A stretch of 56,403 bases of DNA from Streptosporangium subroseum (GTDB lineage: Bacteria; Actinomycetota; Actinomycetes; Streptosporangiales; Streptosporangiaceae), in assembly GCF_900188345.1 (NCBI RefSeq), contig NZ_FZOD01000022.1:1-56403 (forward strand), in the 5' to 3' direction. The notes under the pieces were generated by a model. That model was not told the origin of the DNA. It saw only the letters and a program-made list of their open reading frames with translations, and ran no database searches. This document shows positions 8,946 to 17,614 of the stretch, piece by piece. Every line of letters begins with the position of its first letter. The stretch's first letter is position 1. Made by a program: the position numbers and the translations under genes.

Positions 8946-9861
8946 CGCGCTGGATCGAGTGGTTCGGGCCCTTGTACAGCACCAGGCCGGCCCGTCCCCG
9001 GGTGGGGGCGATGTTCTCCACGAGGTTGCGCTCGTTGATGTCGCGCCACACGTTCTCGGCGAACGTGGTCGCCTCCTCGGCCGACAGCTCGGCGAGATAC
9101 TTGAAGTAGGACTTGGGATCCTCGAAAGCCGTCCGCCGGAGCTTGTGGAAGCGGTCCACGTACCAGTTGCGGATGTGCTCGACCTTGGCGTCCACGTAGA
9201 TCGAGAAGTCGAAGTAGTCGTTGACCGCGAGCGCGGTGGGCGGGGCGGGCTGCAGGACGTTGAGGCCCTCGACGATGAGGATGTCGGGCCTGTGCACGGT
9301 CTGGGTCGCGCCGGGCACGATGTCGTACTCCAGGTGGCTGTAGACCGGAGCCGTGACCTCGGGCAGCCCCGCCTTGACGTCGGCGACGAACCTGACGAGG
9401 GCCCGCCGGTCGTAGCTCTCCGGGAAGCCCTTCCTGTGCGTGATGTTCTTCTCGGTGAGGACCTGGTTCGGGTAGAGGAAGCTGTCGGTGGTGATCAGCT
9501 CCACCCGGGGATGTTCCGGCCAGCGGGCCAGCAGGGTGTGGAGCAGCCGGGCCGTGGTGGACTTGCCGACCGCGACGCTGCCCGCGATGCCCAGGATGTA
9601 CGGCGCGGGCCGCTGGCTGGCCCCGAGGAAGGTGTTGAGCGCGGTGCTGCGCTGCCTGGCCCCGGTGAAGTGCAGGTTCAGCAGCCGGGTGAGCGGCAGG
9701 TAGATGTCGGTGACCTCGGCCAGGTCGATCGGATCGTCGACGCCGCGCAGCTCCTCGAGTTCGTCCGCAGTGAGCGTCAGCGGCGTGTTCTTGCGGAGCT
9801 CGCTCCACTGCGCCCGGCTCAGTTGCACGTATGGTGACGCCGTGTCTAACCCGTTGGCCAT
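8926..9861 (-). CDS. coaA: Type I pantothenate kinase
   Basis: 311 residues, normal for prokaryotic type I pantothenate kinase, which phosphorylates pantothenate in the first committed step of coenzyme A synthesis in the cytoplasm. The P-loop is GSVAVGKS (94-101). Further family marks are VELITTDSFLYPN, the RKGFPESYD segment, SHLEYDIVPG and ILIVEGLNVLQ. The ATG at 9861 gives a normal N-terminus (SPYVQLSRAQW). It is divergent from glmS. Its 3' end is the first copy of the tandem array at 8746-8945. Confidence 0.95.
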   Translation of the reverse strand: MANGLDTASPYVQLSRAQWSELRKNTPLTLTADELEELRGVDDPIDLAEVTDIYLPLTRLLNLHFTGARQRSTALNTFLGASQRPAPYILGIAGSVAVGKSTTARLLHTLLARWPEHPRVELITTDSFLYPNQVLTEKNITHRKGFPESYDRRALVRFVADVKAGLPEVTAPVYSHLEYDIVPGATQTVHRPDILIVEGLNVLQPAPPTALAVNDYFDFSIYVDAKVEHIRNWYVDRFHKLRRTAFEDPKSYFKYLAELSAEEATTFAENVWRDINERNLVENIAPTRGRAGLVLYKGPNHSIQRVRLRRI

Positions 9862-9999
9862 GGTTCCGAAGCCTACTGATCGGCCGGCGGCGCCCTCAGG
9901 GGGGTACGGCGTTGCCCGATGCCGGGCAGGAATCTTGGGTTCCCACGGGGGTTCTCCATAGGCTCAGCGGCCGATCTCTCAAGGTGAAGGGGGTTGGCC

Positions 10000-11844
10000 A
10001 TGTGCGGAATAGTGGGATACACCGGTCACCGGCAGGCGGTCGAGGTTGTGGTCGAGGGGCTCGGGCGGCTGGAGTACCGCGGGTACGACTCGGCGGGGAT
10101 CGCCCTGGTCGGTGACGACGGCGACCTGATCGTGGAGAAAAGGGCGGGAAAGCTGGCCAATCTGCGGTCCATCCTGGTCTCCCGGCCCCCGGCGACGGCG
10201 ACGGCCGGGATCGGGCACACCCGGTGGGCCACCCATGGCGCGCCGACCGACCGCAACGCTCACCCGCACACCGACTGTGACGAGCGGATAGCGGTCATCC
10301 ACAACGGGATCATCGAGAACTTCGCCGCGCTCAGGACGGAACTGGAGAGCGAGGGGCACAAGCTCGTCTCCGAGACCGACACCGAGGTGGTGGCGCACAT
10401 GCTGGAGGAGTTCGCCGTCGACGGCCTGGCGGAGGCGATGCGCCGGGTGTGCCTGCGCCTGGAGGGGGCGTTCACGCTGCTCGCGGTCTCGCTGGACGAG
10501 CCGGGCGTGGTGGTGGGGGCGCGAAGGAACTCGCCGCTGGTGGTCGGGCGGGGGGAGGGGGAGAACTTCCTCGGGTCGGACGTCGCGGCGTTCATCGCCT
10601 ACACGCGCGAGGCGATCGAACTGGGGCAGGACCAGGTGGTCGAGCTGCGGATGTCGGGGATCACGATCACCGACTTCCACGGCCGTCCCGCCGAGACGAG
10701 GGATTATCACGTCAACTGGGACGCCTCGGCCGCCGAGAAGGGCGGTTACGACTACTTCATGCTCAAGGAGATCGCCGAGCAGCCTCAGGCCGTGGCGGAC
10801 ACGCTGCTGGGCAGGGTCGACTCGGAGGGCCTGCTGGTGCTGGACGAGATGCGGCTGTCGGACCAGGAGCTGCGGGACATCAACAAAATCATCGTTGTCG
10901 CGTGCGGGACCTCCTATCACGCCGGACTTATCGCGAAATATGCCATCGAGCACTGGGCTGGCGTGCCGTGCGAGGTCGAACTGGCCAGCGAGTTCCGCTA
11001 CCGGGACCCGATCCTCAACCGCGACACGCTGGTCATGGTGATCACCCAGTCCGGCGAGACCATGGACACGCTCATGGCCGTACGGCACGCACGCGACCAG
11101 CGGTCACGGGTGCTGGCCGTCTGCAACGTGAACGGCTCCACGATCTCGCGCGAGTCCGACGCCGTCCTCTACACCCACGCGGGCCCGGAGATCGCGGTCG
11201 CCTCCACCAAGGCCTTCCTCACCCAGCTCGTCGCCTGCTATCTCGTGGCGCTCTATCTCGCCCAGGTCCGGGGAACCAGGTTCGGCGACGAGATCTCCCA
11301 GATCATGGACCGGCTGGCCGAGATGCCGTCCAAGGTGAACGAGGTGCTCGAAACCGTGGAGCCGGTCCGCGAGCTGGCCAGATCGCTGGCCGCCGAGCGG
11401 TGCGTGCTCTTCCTCGGCCGGCACGTGGGGTTCCCCGTGGCGCTGGAGGGAGCCTTGAAGCTCAAGGAACTGGCCTACATGCACGCCGAGGGCTTCGCGG
11501 CGGGTGAGCTCAAGCACGGCCCGATCGCGTTGATCGACGAGGGGCTCCCGGTCGTGGTCGTCGTCCCGTCCCCGATCGGCCAGCGCGTGATCCACGACAA
11601 GATCGTGTCCAACATCCAGGAGATCCGGGCCAGGGGCGCCAGAACCATCGTCCTCGCCGAGGAGGGCGACACGGCGGTCGAGCCCTACGCCGACATGCTG
11701 ATCCGTATCCCGGCCGTCCCGACCCTGCTCCAGCCGCTGGTCGCCACGGTGCCGCTCCAGGTCTTCGCCTGCGAGCTGGCCGCCGCCAAGGGCCACGACG
11801 TCGACCAGCCCCGCAACCTGGCCAAGTCGGTCACGGTGGAGTAG
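10000..11844 (+). CDS. glmS: Glutamine-fructose-6-phosphate aminotransferase (isomerizing)
   Basis: 614 residues. GlmS makes glucosamine-6-phosphate from fructose-6-phosphate and glutamine for peptidoglycan and amino-sugar synthesis. ATG at 10000 is chosen over TTG at 9994 because Cys2 must become the N-terminal nucleophile of the Ntn amidotransferase domain (MCGIVGYTG). An AAGGTGAAGGGGG ribosome site lies just upstream. The glutaminase domain (about 1-220) has GHTRWATHG, and two SIS domains follow (VVACGTSYHAG; FLGRHVGFPVALEGALKLKE), ending in the usual NLAKSVTVE. Its last 14 bases overlap the convergent membrane-protein gene. Confidence 0.97.
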   Translation: MCGIVGYTGHRQAVEVVVEGLGRLEYRGYDSAGIALVGDDGDLIVEKRAGKLANLRSILVSRPPATATAGIGHTRWATHGAPTDRNAHPHTDCDERIAVIHNGIIENFAALRTELESEGHKLVSETDTEVVAHMLEEFAVDGLAEAMRRVCLRLEGAFTLLAVSLDEPGVVVGARRNSPLVVGRGEGENFLGSDVAAFIAYTREAIELGQDQVVELRMSGITITDFHGRPAETRDYHVNWDASAAEKGGYDYFMLKEIAEQPQAVADTLLGRVDSEGLLVLDEMRLSDQELRDINKIIVVACGTSYHAGLIAKYAIEHWAGVPCEVELASEFRYRDPILNRDTLVMVITQSGETMDTLMAVRHARDQRSRVLAVCNVNGSTISRESDAVLYTHAGPEIAVASTKAFLTQLVACYLVALYLAQVRGTRFGDEISQIMDRLAEMPSKVNEVLETVEPVRELARSLAAERCVLFLGRHVGFPVALEGALKLKELAYMHAEGFAAGELKHGPIALIDEGLPVVVVVPSPIGQRVIHDKIVSNIQEIRARGARTIVLAEEGDTAVEPYADMLIRIPAVPTLLQPLVATVPLQVFACELAAAKGHDVDQPRNLAKSVTVE

Positions 11845-12664
11845 GGGCGGGGGCCGTCACGGTGATCGCCCACGGGTGCGTGCCCACGATCAGGGCGGCG
11901 ATCGCCGCCGCCGACAGGAGGAGGTCGGCCGGCAGGGAGCCGCTCGGCGGCGGGAAGGAGTCCGGCCAGAGAATGTCGAGCGCGAAGACCGCGCCGCCGG
12001 TGGCCAGCACGTGAGTGGAACGGGACCGGGTGGCGAGCACGGCCGCGACCACCTCGGCGGAGGCGACCGGGATCGGCCGCCTCCGCAGGGAACGGACCAG
12101 GAGCAGCGCGCAGACCGGGACCAGGCCGCCGAAGCCCAGCCACAGCTGGCCCGGCCGGGGGCCGCCGAGGGCGAGGTCGACGGCGCCGAGGAGCAGGATC
12201 ATCCCGCCGAGCGTCACCCCGGCGTACAGGAACCAGGAGGCGGGCGGAGAGAGGAGCGCGGGCAGGCGGTCGGTCGTCGCGCCGGGACCGGAGCCGTGGC
12301 GGCGGGCGAGCACCAGCTCCGCTCCGATCACGCCCAGAAACCAGCCGGTGAAGGCGTCGAGCGGGGTGGACGCGAGAAAGAGATAGGAGTTGAATCCCAA
12401 GGTCGTGAAGGCGAGCCCCGCCACCAGCCCCGCCGACCGCACCATGCGGGTGATCCGCAGATAGTCGTGGACGATCGGCTCCGTGGCGGGGGTGACGGCC
12501 AGCTCCTGCCGCCGGGCGAACAGGGCGACCCTGTGCGGGTGGACCTTGCCGGACCACCGAAGGGCCCCGATCACCGTCAGCGCGACGGCCGTGAAGATGC
12601 TGAGGGTGACCAAGCTCACATCCCGGGAAAGAAAGATCCAAAAGGCCACTTTAGCCGGGTCCAC
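11831..12664 (-). CDS. Multi-pass membrane protein of unknown function
   Basis: 277 residues from GTG at 12664 (MDPAKVAFWIFLSRD). About seven hydrophobic helices are visible (VSLVTLSIFTAVALTVIGAL, AGLVAGLAFTTLGFNSYLFLA, WFLGVIGAELVLA, WFLYAGVTLGGMILLLGAV, WLGFGGLVPVCALLLV, ATGGAVFALDILW, LLLSAAAIAALIVG). I do not recognise a family or catalytic motif. The 3' end overlaps glmS by 14 bases in the convergent direction. GTG codons a few residues in are alternative starts. Confidence 0.65.
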   Translation of the reverse strand: MDPAKVAFWIFLSRDVSLVTLSIFTAVALTVIGALRWSGKVHPHRVALFARRQELAVTPATEPIVHDYLRITRMVRSAGLVAGLAFTTLGFNSYLFLASTPLDAFTGWFLGVIGAELVLARRHGSGPGATTDRLPALLSPPASWFLYAGVTLGGMILLLGAVDLALGGPRPGQLWLGFGGLVPVCALLLVRSLRRRPIPVASAEVVAAVLATRSRSTHVLATGGAVFALDILWPDSFPPPSGSLPADLLLSAAAIAALIVGTHPWAITVTAPAPTPP

Positions 12665-12679
12665 CTGGGGTTCGGGTCA

Positions 12680-12700
12680 CAATCCACAGCCTGTGGATAA
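12680..12700. promoter_or_regulatory. DnaA-box-like inverted pair
   Basis: A perfect TTATCCACA DnaA box on the - strand (12692-12700) faces an AATCCACAG near-match (12681-12689), giving ATCCACAG and CTGTGGAT arms around one base. AT-rich DNA follows (12715-12785), unusual for this window. It lies just upstream of the - strand membrane-protein gene. It may be a DnaA-responsive regulatory site. Confidence 0.45.
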
Positions 12701-12861
12701 CTTCTATGGATTGCAGATGCCCATAAGTGGGAAAAGAACTGAGGTGCTCTTTCGTCCGGTTAATTAGCGATTAATGCTATATGGCGGATTTGACGGTAGC
12801 GGGTTAACGCGGCGCGAATCCGTCGAACAGGACGGACGGGACGCATCTCCTCCCCTGTGCG

Positions 12862-13018
12862 CCCTCACGGAACGTCGAACCGCGCCCCTGGACGCCCTCA
12901 CGGAACGTCGGACCGCAACTCTGGACGCCCTCACGGAATGTCGAACCGCACCCCCGATCGATCGTGATGCGCACCCGAGCGCCGGCCCCTGGGAACCTTC
13001 ACGGAACGTCGAACCGCC
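12862..13018. repeat. 33-bp tandem repeats in a divergent gap
   Basis: Three contiguous 33-base units (12862-12894, 12895-12927, 12928-12960) start CCCTCACGGAA(C/T)GTCG(A/G)ACCGC; a fourth partial copy lies at 12996-13018. Because 33 is a multiple of three, frames stay open through the array on both strands, giving spurious ORFs. The 511-base gap 12665-13175 otherwise holds the DnaA-like site and AT-rich DNA; no gene is convincing. Confidence 0.8.
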
Positions 13019-13175
13019 TCCCTCGCCTCGGAGGCGGCCGGCCGGAGCCCGCGGGTGACGGGCCGGACGGCGGATACCGCTCAGGCCCCGGGAGCCGCCC
13101 GCCGGCAGATTTCCCTGACCCGTGACGGGGGCGTCGCCATCGCCTATGTGATCGCCGGAGGTTAGATTCGGTGGA

Positions 13176-14648
13176 ATGCGGACCGCGTACACCTCCGACC
13201 AGATCAGGGCGGCCGAGGCGGCACTGATGGCCACCGTGCCCGAGGGCACCCTCATGGAGCGGGCGGCCACCGGGCTCGCCGTGATCTGCGCCAGGATGCT
13301 CGGCGCGGTGTACGGCTCCCGCGTCGTGCTGCTCGTCGGCAGCGGCGACAACGGTGGCGACGCCCTCTACGCCGGGGCGCGCCTGGCGTCCAGGGGAGCC
13401 AGGGTGGACGCGATCCTCGCCGGGTCGCGGGTCCACGCCGGGGGGCTTGCGGCCCTGCGCCGGGCGGGGGGCCGCGCGTCGGACGCTCGCGACGACGCCG
13501 CGGTCCGAGGGCTCATCGGGGCGGCGGTCCTGGTCGTGGACGGGCTGGTCGGGATCGGCGGGACCGGGCCGTTGCGCGAGCCGTACGCGACCCTCGCCGG
13601 GCTCGCGAACGACGCGCCCGGCGAGGTGATCGCGGTGGACGTGCCGAGTGGAGTGGACGCGGCCGACGGACGGGTCGACGGGACCGCGATCACGGCGGAC
13701 GCCACCGTCACGTTCGGGGCCTGGAAGACGGGACTGCTCGTCGATCCGGGCTCGCGGCACGCGGGGCGGGCGGAGCTCGTCGACATCGGGCTCGGCCCCT
13801 ACCTGCCGGACCCCGACGCGTCCGCGCTGACCGACGCGGACGTGGCGCTGCGGCTGCCCAGGCCCGACGCCACCTCCGACAAATACCGCCGGGGCGTCAT
13901 CGGGATCGCGGCCGGGAGCGAGCATTACACCGGGGCCGCGGTGCTGGCCGTGGGCGGGGCGATCCGGGCCGGGGCGGGCATGGTCCGCTACGCGGGCGTC
14001 GCCGAGCCGGTGGCGCAGGTGCGGGCCCGCTGGCCCGAGACGGTGATCACGACGCTCGCACCGGGGGAGGGGATCGAGGAGGTGGGCCGCGTGCAGGCGT
14101 GGGTGCTCGGACCCGGGCTCGGCACCGATGAGGACGCGCTCGCCATCGCCCGTTCGGTGCTGGCGAGCGACGTCCCGGTGCTCGTGGACGCCGACGCGCT
14201 GACGCTGGTCGCCAAGGACAGGACGCTGCTCCGCCGTACCGCACCCGTGCTGATCACTCCGCACGCGGGCGAGCTGTCGCGGCTGCTGGACGTGCCACGG
14301 GCGCGGATCGAGGCGCGAGGGCTGGAGCACGTACGGCGGGCGGCGGCGGATCTGGGTGTGACCGTGCTGCTCAAGGGCTCGACCACGCTGGTCGCCGAGG
14401 AGGGGCGGCCGGTCAGGATCAACCCCACCGGCAGCCCGTGGCTGGCCACCGGCGGCACCGGTGACGTGCTCGCCGGACTCACCGGAACGCTGCTGGCCGC
14501 GGGCCTCAGCGGGTACGACGCGGCCTCCTGCGCCGCCTACCTCCACGGAATCGCCGGTCAACGCGGACCGCTCGCCGCCGGGGACGTCGTCGAGGCGATC
14601 CCGGACGTGGTGAGATCGATCATGAATCGGCTCCGGGAAGACGGCTGA
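13176..14648 (+). CDS. nnrDE: Bifunctional NAD(P)HX epimerase / ADP-dependent dehydratase
   Basis: 490 residues, the normal fused length. The N-terminal YjeF_N epimerase domain (about 1-205) has VGSGDNGGDALYAGARL and VDVPSGVDAADG. The C-terminal ribokinase-like dehydratase (about 215-485) has ITPHAGELSRL, LLKGSTTLV and the ATP-site TGGTGDVLAGLTG. The enzyme repairs hydrated NADH and NADPH, epimerising S/R forms and dehydrating with ADP. ATG at 13176 starts the conserved MRTAYTSDQIRAAEAALM. It is 17 bases before alr, as in many actinobacteria. Confidence 0.95.
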   Translation: MRTAYTSDQIRAAEAALMATVPEGTLMERAATGLAVICARMLGAVYGSRVVLLVGSGDNGGDALYAGARLASRGARVDAILAGSRVHAGGLAALRRAGGRASDARDDAAVRGLIGAAVLVVDGLVGIGGTGPLREPYATLAGLANDAPGEVIAVDVPSGVDAADGRVDGTAITADATVTFGAWKTGLLVDPGSRHAGRAELVDIGLGPYLPDPDASALTDADVALRLPRPDATSDKYRRGVIGIAAGSEHYTGAAVLAVGGAIRAGAGMVRYAGVAEPVAQVRARWPETVITTLAPGEGIEEVGRVQAWVLGPGLGTDEDALAIARSVLASDVPVLVDADALTLVAKDRTLLRRTAPVLITPHAGELSRLLDVPRARIEARGLEHVRRAAADLGVTVLLKGSTTLVAEEGRPVRINPTGSPWLATGGTGDVLAGLTGTLLAAGLSGYDAASCAAYLHGIAGQRGPLAAGDVVEAIPDVVRSIMNRLREDG

Positions 14649-14665
14649 CCTGCCAGACTGGAAAG

Positions 14666-15793
14666 ATGAGCTCTCCGATGACTCCTGCCGAAGCGCGGGT
14701 GAACCTCTCAGCGATCAGGGACAATCTCGCGCTGCTCAGGAGTCACGCTCCGGGCGCCGAGACCATGGTCGCGGTCAAGGCCGACGCCTACGGGCACGGG
14801 CTGATCCCCGGCGCGCGGGCCTGTCTCGCGGGCGGGGCCGACCGCCTGGGCACCGCCTACGTCCGTGAGGCCCTGGAGCTGAGGGCCGCGGGGATCACCG
14901 CGCCCATCCTGTCGTGGATCATCCCGCCGAACGAGCCGCTGGACGAGGCGGTCCAGCAGGACATCGAGCTGTCCGCGGCCTCTCCCGGGCTGGTGGACGC
15001 GATCGCCGGGGCCGCGGGCCGCGCGGGCAGGGCCGCCAGGGTGCATCTGAAGGTCGACACCGGCATGTCGCGCGGCGGCGCGGCGCTCGCGGAATGGCCC
15101 GCGCTGCTGGAGCGGGCGCTGAGCAGGCAGGCCGAGGGCACGATCGAGATCGTCGGGCTCTGGTCGCACTTCGCCTGCGCCGACATGCCGGGAGACCCCT
15201 CCATAGCGCTCCAGCTCGCCGCCTTCGACGAGGCCCTGGCCGTCGCCGACAAGACGGGCGTCAGGGGCTCCCACATCATCAGGCACATCGCCAACTCGGC
15301 GGCGATCCTGACGCTGCCGCAGGCGCGCTACGACATGGTGCGGCCGGGCATCGCGACCTTCGGCCTGAGCCCCGTGCCCGAGCTCGGAGATTTCGGGCTG
15401 CGTCCCGCGATGACCCTGGTGGCACGGATAGCCCTGGTCAAGCGGGTGCCCGCGGATTCCGGTGTGTCCTATGGGCACCTGTATGTCACAGATCGGGAAA
15501 CCACGCTTGGGCTGGTCCCCCTCGGGTATGCGGACGGGATCCTGAGGCACGCCACCAACCGGGCGGAGGTGCTGGCGGGGGGCCGGCGGCGGCGGATCGC
15601 CGGGCGGGTCTGCATGGACCAGTTCATGATCGACGTGGGAGACGACCCGTTGGCGGAAGGTGACGAGGTGGTCCTGTTCGGTGACGGTTCGCAGGGCGAG
15701 CCGACCGCACAGGAGTGGGCGGATTCCCTTGGCACGATCACGCATGAGATCGTGACCAGGATCGGTTCGCGGGTTCCACGCGTTTACCGGTGA
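14666..15793 (+). CDS. alr: Alanine racemase
   Basis: 375 residues. Alr interconverts L- and D-alanine and supplies peptidoglycan precursors. The PLP lysine is K38 in VAVKADAYGHG; the catalytic tyrosine region (SYGHLYV) and the C-terminal GRVCMDQFMIDVG motif are present. ATG at 14666 lies 17 bases after nnrDE. The stop overlaps a possible GTG of the downstream hydrolase, so the two are one transcript. Confidence 0.96.
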   Translation: MSSPMTPAEARVNLSAIRDNLALLRSHAPGAETMVAVKADAYGHGLIPGARACLAGGADRLGTAYVREALELRAAGITAPILSWIIPPNEPLDEAVQQDIELSAASPGLVDAIAGAAGRAGRAARVHLKVDTGMSRGGAALAEWPALLERALSRQAEGTIEIVGLWSHFACADMPGDPSIALQLAAFDEALAVADKTGVRGSHIIRHIANSAAILTLPQARYDMVRPGIATFGLSPVPELGDFGLRPAMTLVARIALVKRVPADSGVSYGHLYVTDRETTLGLVPLGYADGILRHATNRAEVLAGGRRRRIAGRVCMDQFMIDVGDDPLAEGDEVVLFGDGSQGEPTAQEWADSLGTITHEIVTRIGSRVPRVYR

Positions 15794-15813
15794 GAGGCGT
15801 TTCAGGGGGTCGC

Positions 15814-16983
15814 ATGAGTGTCATCACACGGCGCAAGGTCGGCATCGCGGGCGCGGTCGTCGGTGTCGCGTCCGCCGGCGTGGCCGCCGTGGCCTTCGCC
15901 AAGCGGTATGCCGTCGGCCGCATCAGGCTCCGTCCCGATCTGGAGTCAAGCGAGCCGCTGGGCGAGTTGCGCGGGCGCCCCGTCACGGTCGCCACCTCCG
16001 ACGGCGTGAAGCTCTACGCGGAGGTGGACGGCCAGGAGGACGCCCCGCTGACCGTGGTGTTCTGCCACGGTTACACGCTCAATCTCGACTCCTGGCACTA
16101 CCAGCGGCGCGACCTGTGTGACTCCTACCGCCTGGTCCTGTGGGACCAGCGCTCCCACGGGCGTTCGCCGCGCACCATGGACGGAAACTGCACGATCGAC
16201 CGGCTCGGCGACGACCTCGCCGAGGTGATCGAGGCGCTGGTTCCCGGTCCGTGCGTGCTGGTCGGGCACTCCATGGGCGGCATGACGATCATGGCGCTGG
16301 CCGATCGGCACCCCGAGCTGTTCCGCGACAAGATCAAGGGGGTCGCGCTGATCTCCACCTCCTCCGGCAAGCTGGCCGAGATCTCCCTGGGCCTGCCCGC
16401 GATGCTGTCCAAGGCCGTGCACAAGGTCACGCCCGGCACGGTGTCGATACTGAGCAGGGGCGGCACGCTGGTGGACAGGAGCCGTCAGGTGGGAAACGAC
16501 GTGGCCTTCCTGGCCCTGCGTCACCTGGGCTTCGGAGACTCCAAGAGCGTCAGCCCCACGGTGGTGGACTTCGCGGAGTCGATGATCCGTTCGACCCCGT
16601 TCGAGGTGATCGCCGAGTTCTATCCGGCGCTGATGTCGCACGACAAACTGAGCGCGCTGAGTGTCCTGAACGACGTGCCGACCTCCATCATGGTCGGTGA
16701 CAAGGACTGGCTGACGCCCGTCGACCACAGCAAGGCGATGGCGGCGGCGCTGCCCCGGGCCCAGTTCACCGAGGTGCCCAACAGCTCGCACCTGGTCCAG
16801 CTGGAGCGGCCGACCGTCGTCAACGACGCGCTGCGTGACCTGCTCAAGCGGGCGGCCGCGAACGAAACGGACGACACGGACGACGCGGACGACACGAACG
16901 GCGCGGACGGCGCGAACGACGCAGACGGCACGGACGGCACGGACGGCACTGATGACACAGACGGATCGGATCGACGGGAGTGA
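15814..16983 (+). CDS. Alpha/beta hydrolase with N-terminal anchor and Asp-rich tail
   Basis: 389 residues from ATG at 15814, supported by an AGGGGG site at 15804-15809; a GTG at 15790 overlapping the alr stop is the alternative. One N-terminal helix (about 8-30) likely anchors it. The hydrolase core has FCHGYTLN (oxyanion region), the nucleophile elbow VGHSMGGM, an acid near VGDKDWLTP and a histidine in NSSHLVQLE. The last 40 residues are an Asp/Gly/Thr/Ala-rich tail (DDTDDADDTNGADG...) encoded by GAC-rich microsatellite-like DNA. Position between alr and tsaE is common in actinobacteria; substrate unknown. Confidence 0.85.
   Translation: MSVITRRKVGIAGAVVGVASAGVAAVAFAKRYAVGRIRLRPDLESSEPLGELRGRPVTVATSDGVKLYAEVDGQEDAPLTVVFCHGYTLNLDSWHYQRRDLCDSYRLVLWDQRSHGRSPRTMDGNCTIDRLGDDLAEVIEALVPGPCVLVGHSMGGMTIMALADRHPELFRDKIKGVALISTSSGKLAEISLGLPAMLSKAVHKVTPGTVSILSRGGTLVDRSRQVGNDVAFLALRHLGFGDSKSVSPTVVDFAESMIRSTPFEVIAEFYPALMSHDKLSALSVLNDVPTSIMVGDKDWLTPVDHSKAMAAALPRAQFTEVPNSSHLVQLERPTVVNDALRDLLKRAAANETDDTDDADDTNGADGANDADGTDGTDGTDDTDGSDRRE
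16858..16982 (+). repeat. GAC-rich coding microsatellite
   Basis: The 3' end of the hydrolase gene is built from GACG(A/G)C(A/G)CGGAC-type units that encode alternating Asp with Thr, Ala or Gly. It is low complexity compared with the rest of the gene and probably variable in length between strains. Confidence 0.6.
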
Positions 16984-16990
16984 CAGAGAA

Positions 16991-17443
16991 GTGAGAGTCG
17001 TGGCGACCGCGGAGGAGATGCGGGAGATGGGAGCCGAGCTCGCCGGCCTCCTGCGCCCGGGGGACCTGGCGATCCTGTCGGGGCCGCTCGGCGCCGGCAA
17101 GACGACCCTGGTTCAGGGCATCGCCGACGGGCTCAAGGTGCGCGGCCCGATCACCTCGCCGACCTTTGTCATCGCCCGGGTGCACCCCTCACTGTCGGAC
17201 GGCCCGGCGCTGGTGCACGCGGACGCCTACCGGCTCGGCGGCGACCTGGAGGTCGACGACCTGGACCTGGACGCCTCACTGGAGGACTCGGTGACGGTCG
17301 TGGAATGGGGCGAGGGGTTGGTGGAGGGGCTCGCCGACGACCGGCTGGAGATCTTCATCGACCGCGGCGAGTCGGACGAGGCCGGCGAGGCCCGGACCGT
17401 ACGGCTTCGCGGGATAGGCGCGCGCTGGGAGGGCGTCGTCTGA
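16991..17443 (+). CDS. tsaE: tRNA t6A biosynthesis ATPase TsaE
   Basis: 150 residues, the typical TsaE length. Walker A GPLGAGKT (31-38), TSPTFVIAR, HADAYRLGG and VVEWGE are diagnostic. TsaE is the ATPase that drives cycling of the TsaB-TsaD complex making threonylcarbamoyl-adenosine on tRNAs. GTG at 16991 is preferred (GGAG at 16977-16980); an in-frame ATG at 16952, inside the hydrolase 3' end, would add 13 residues. Its partners tsaB and tsaD lie 1.7 kb downstream beyond a sortase pair. Confidence 0.93.
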   Translation: MRVVATAEEMREMGAELAGLLRPGDLAILSGPLGAGKTTLVQGIADGLKVRGPITSPTFVIARVHPSLSDGPALVHADAYRLGGDLEVDDLDLDASLEDSVTVVEWGEGLVEGLADDRLEIFIDRGESDEAGEARTVRLRGIGARWEGVV

Positions 17444-17614
17444 TTCGCCCCCGTAGGCAGGGGAATCCTGGCACCCTGGCACTACTTCCCATCTTGATAT
17501 AGATCATCCGGGTCGAAGATCGACTATGGCGGGTTTGCCCATGTTTAATGGGGAAGAGGTGGGAAATCGTGCCGGGCGAGGGTCGTCGGCCGGAGTGCGA
17601 AGTGGAGTTCGACG

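Noticed and set aside
9979..11088. - strand ORF inside glmS
   Set aside because: Antisense shadow of a certain gene.
12774..13058. 94-codon + strand ORF
   Set aside because: Most of it is the translated 33-bp repeat; there is no ribosome site or recognisable domain.
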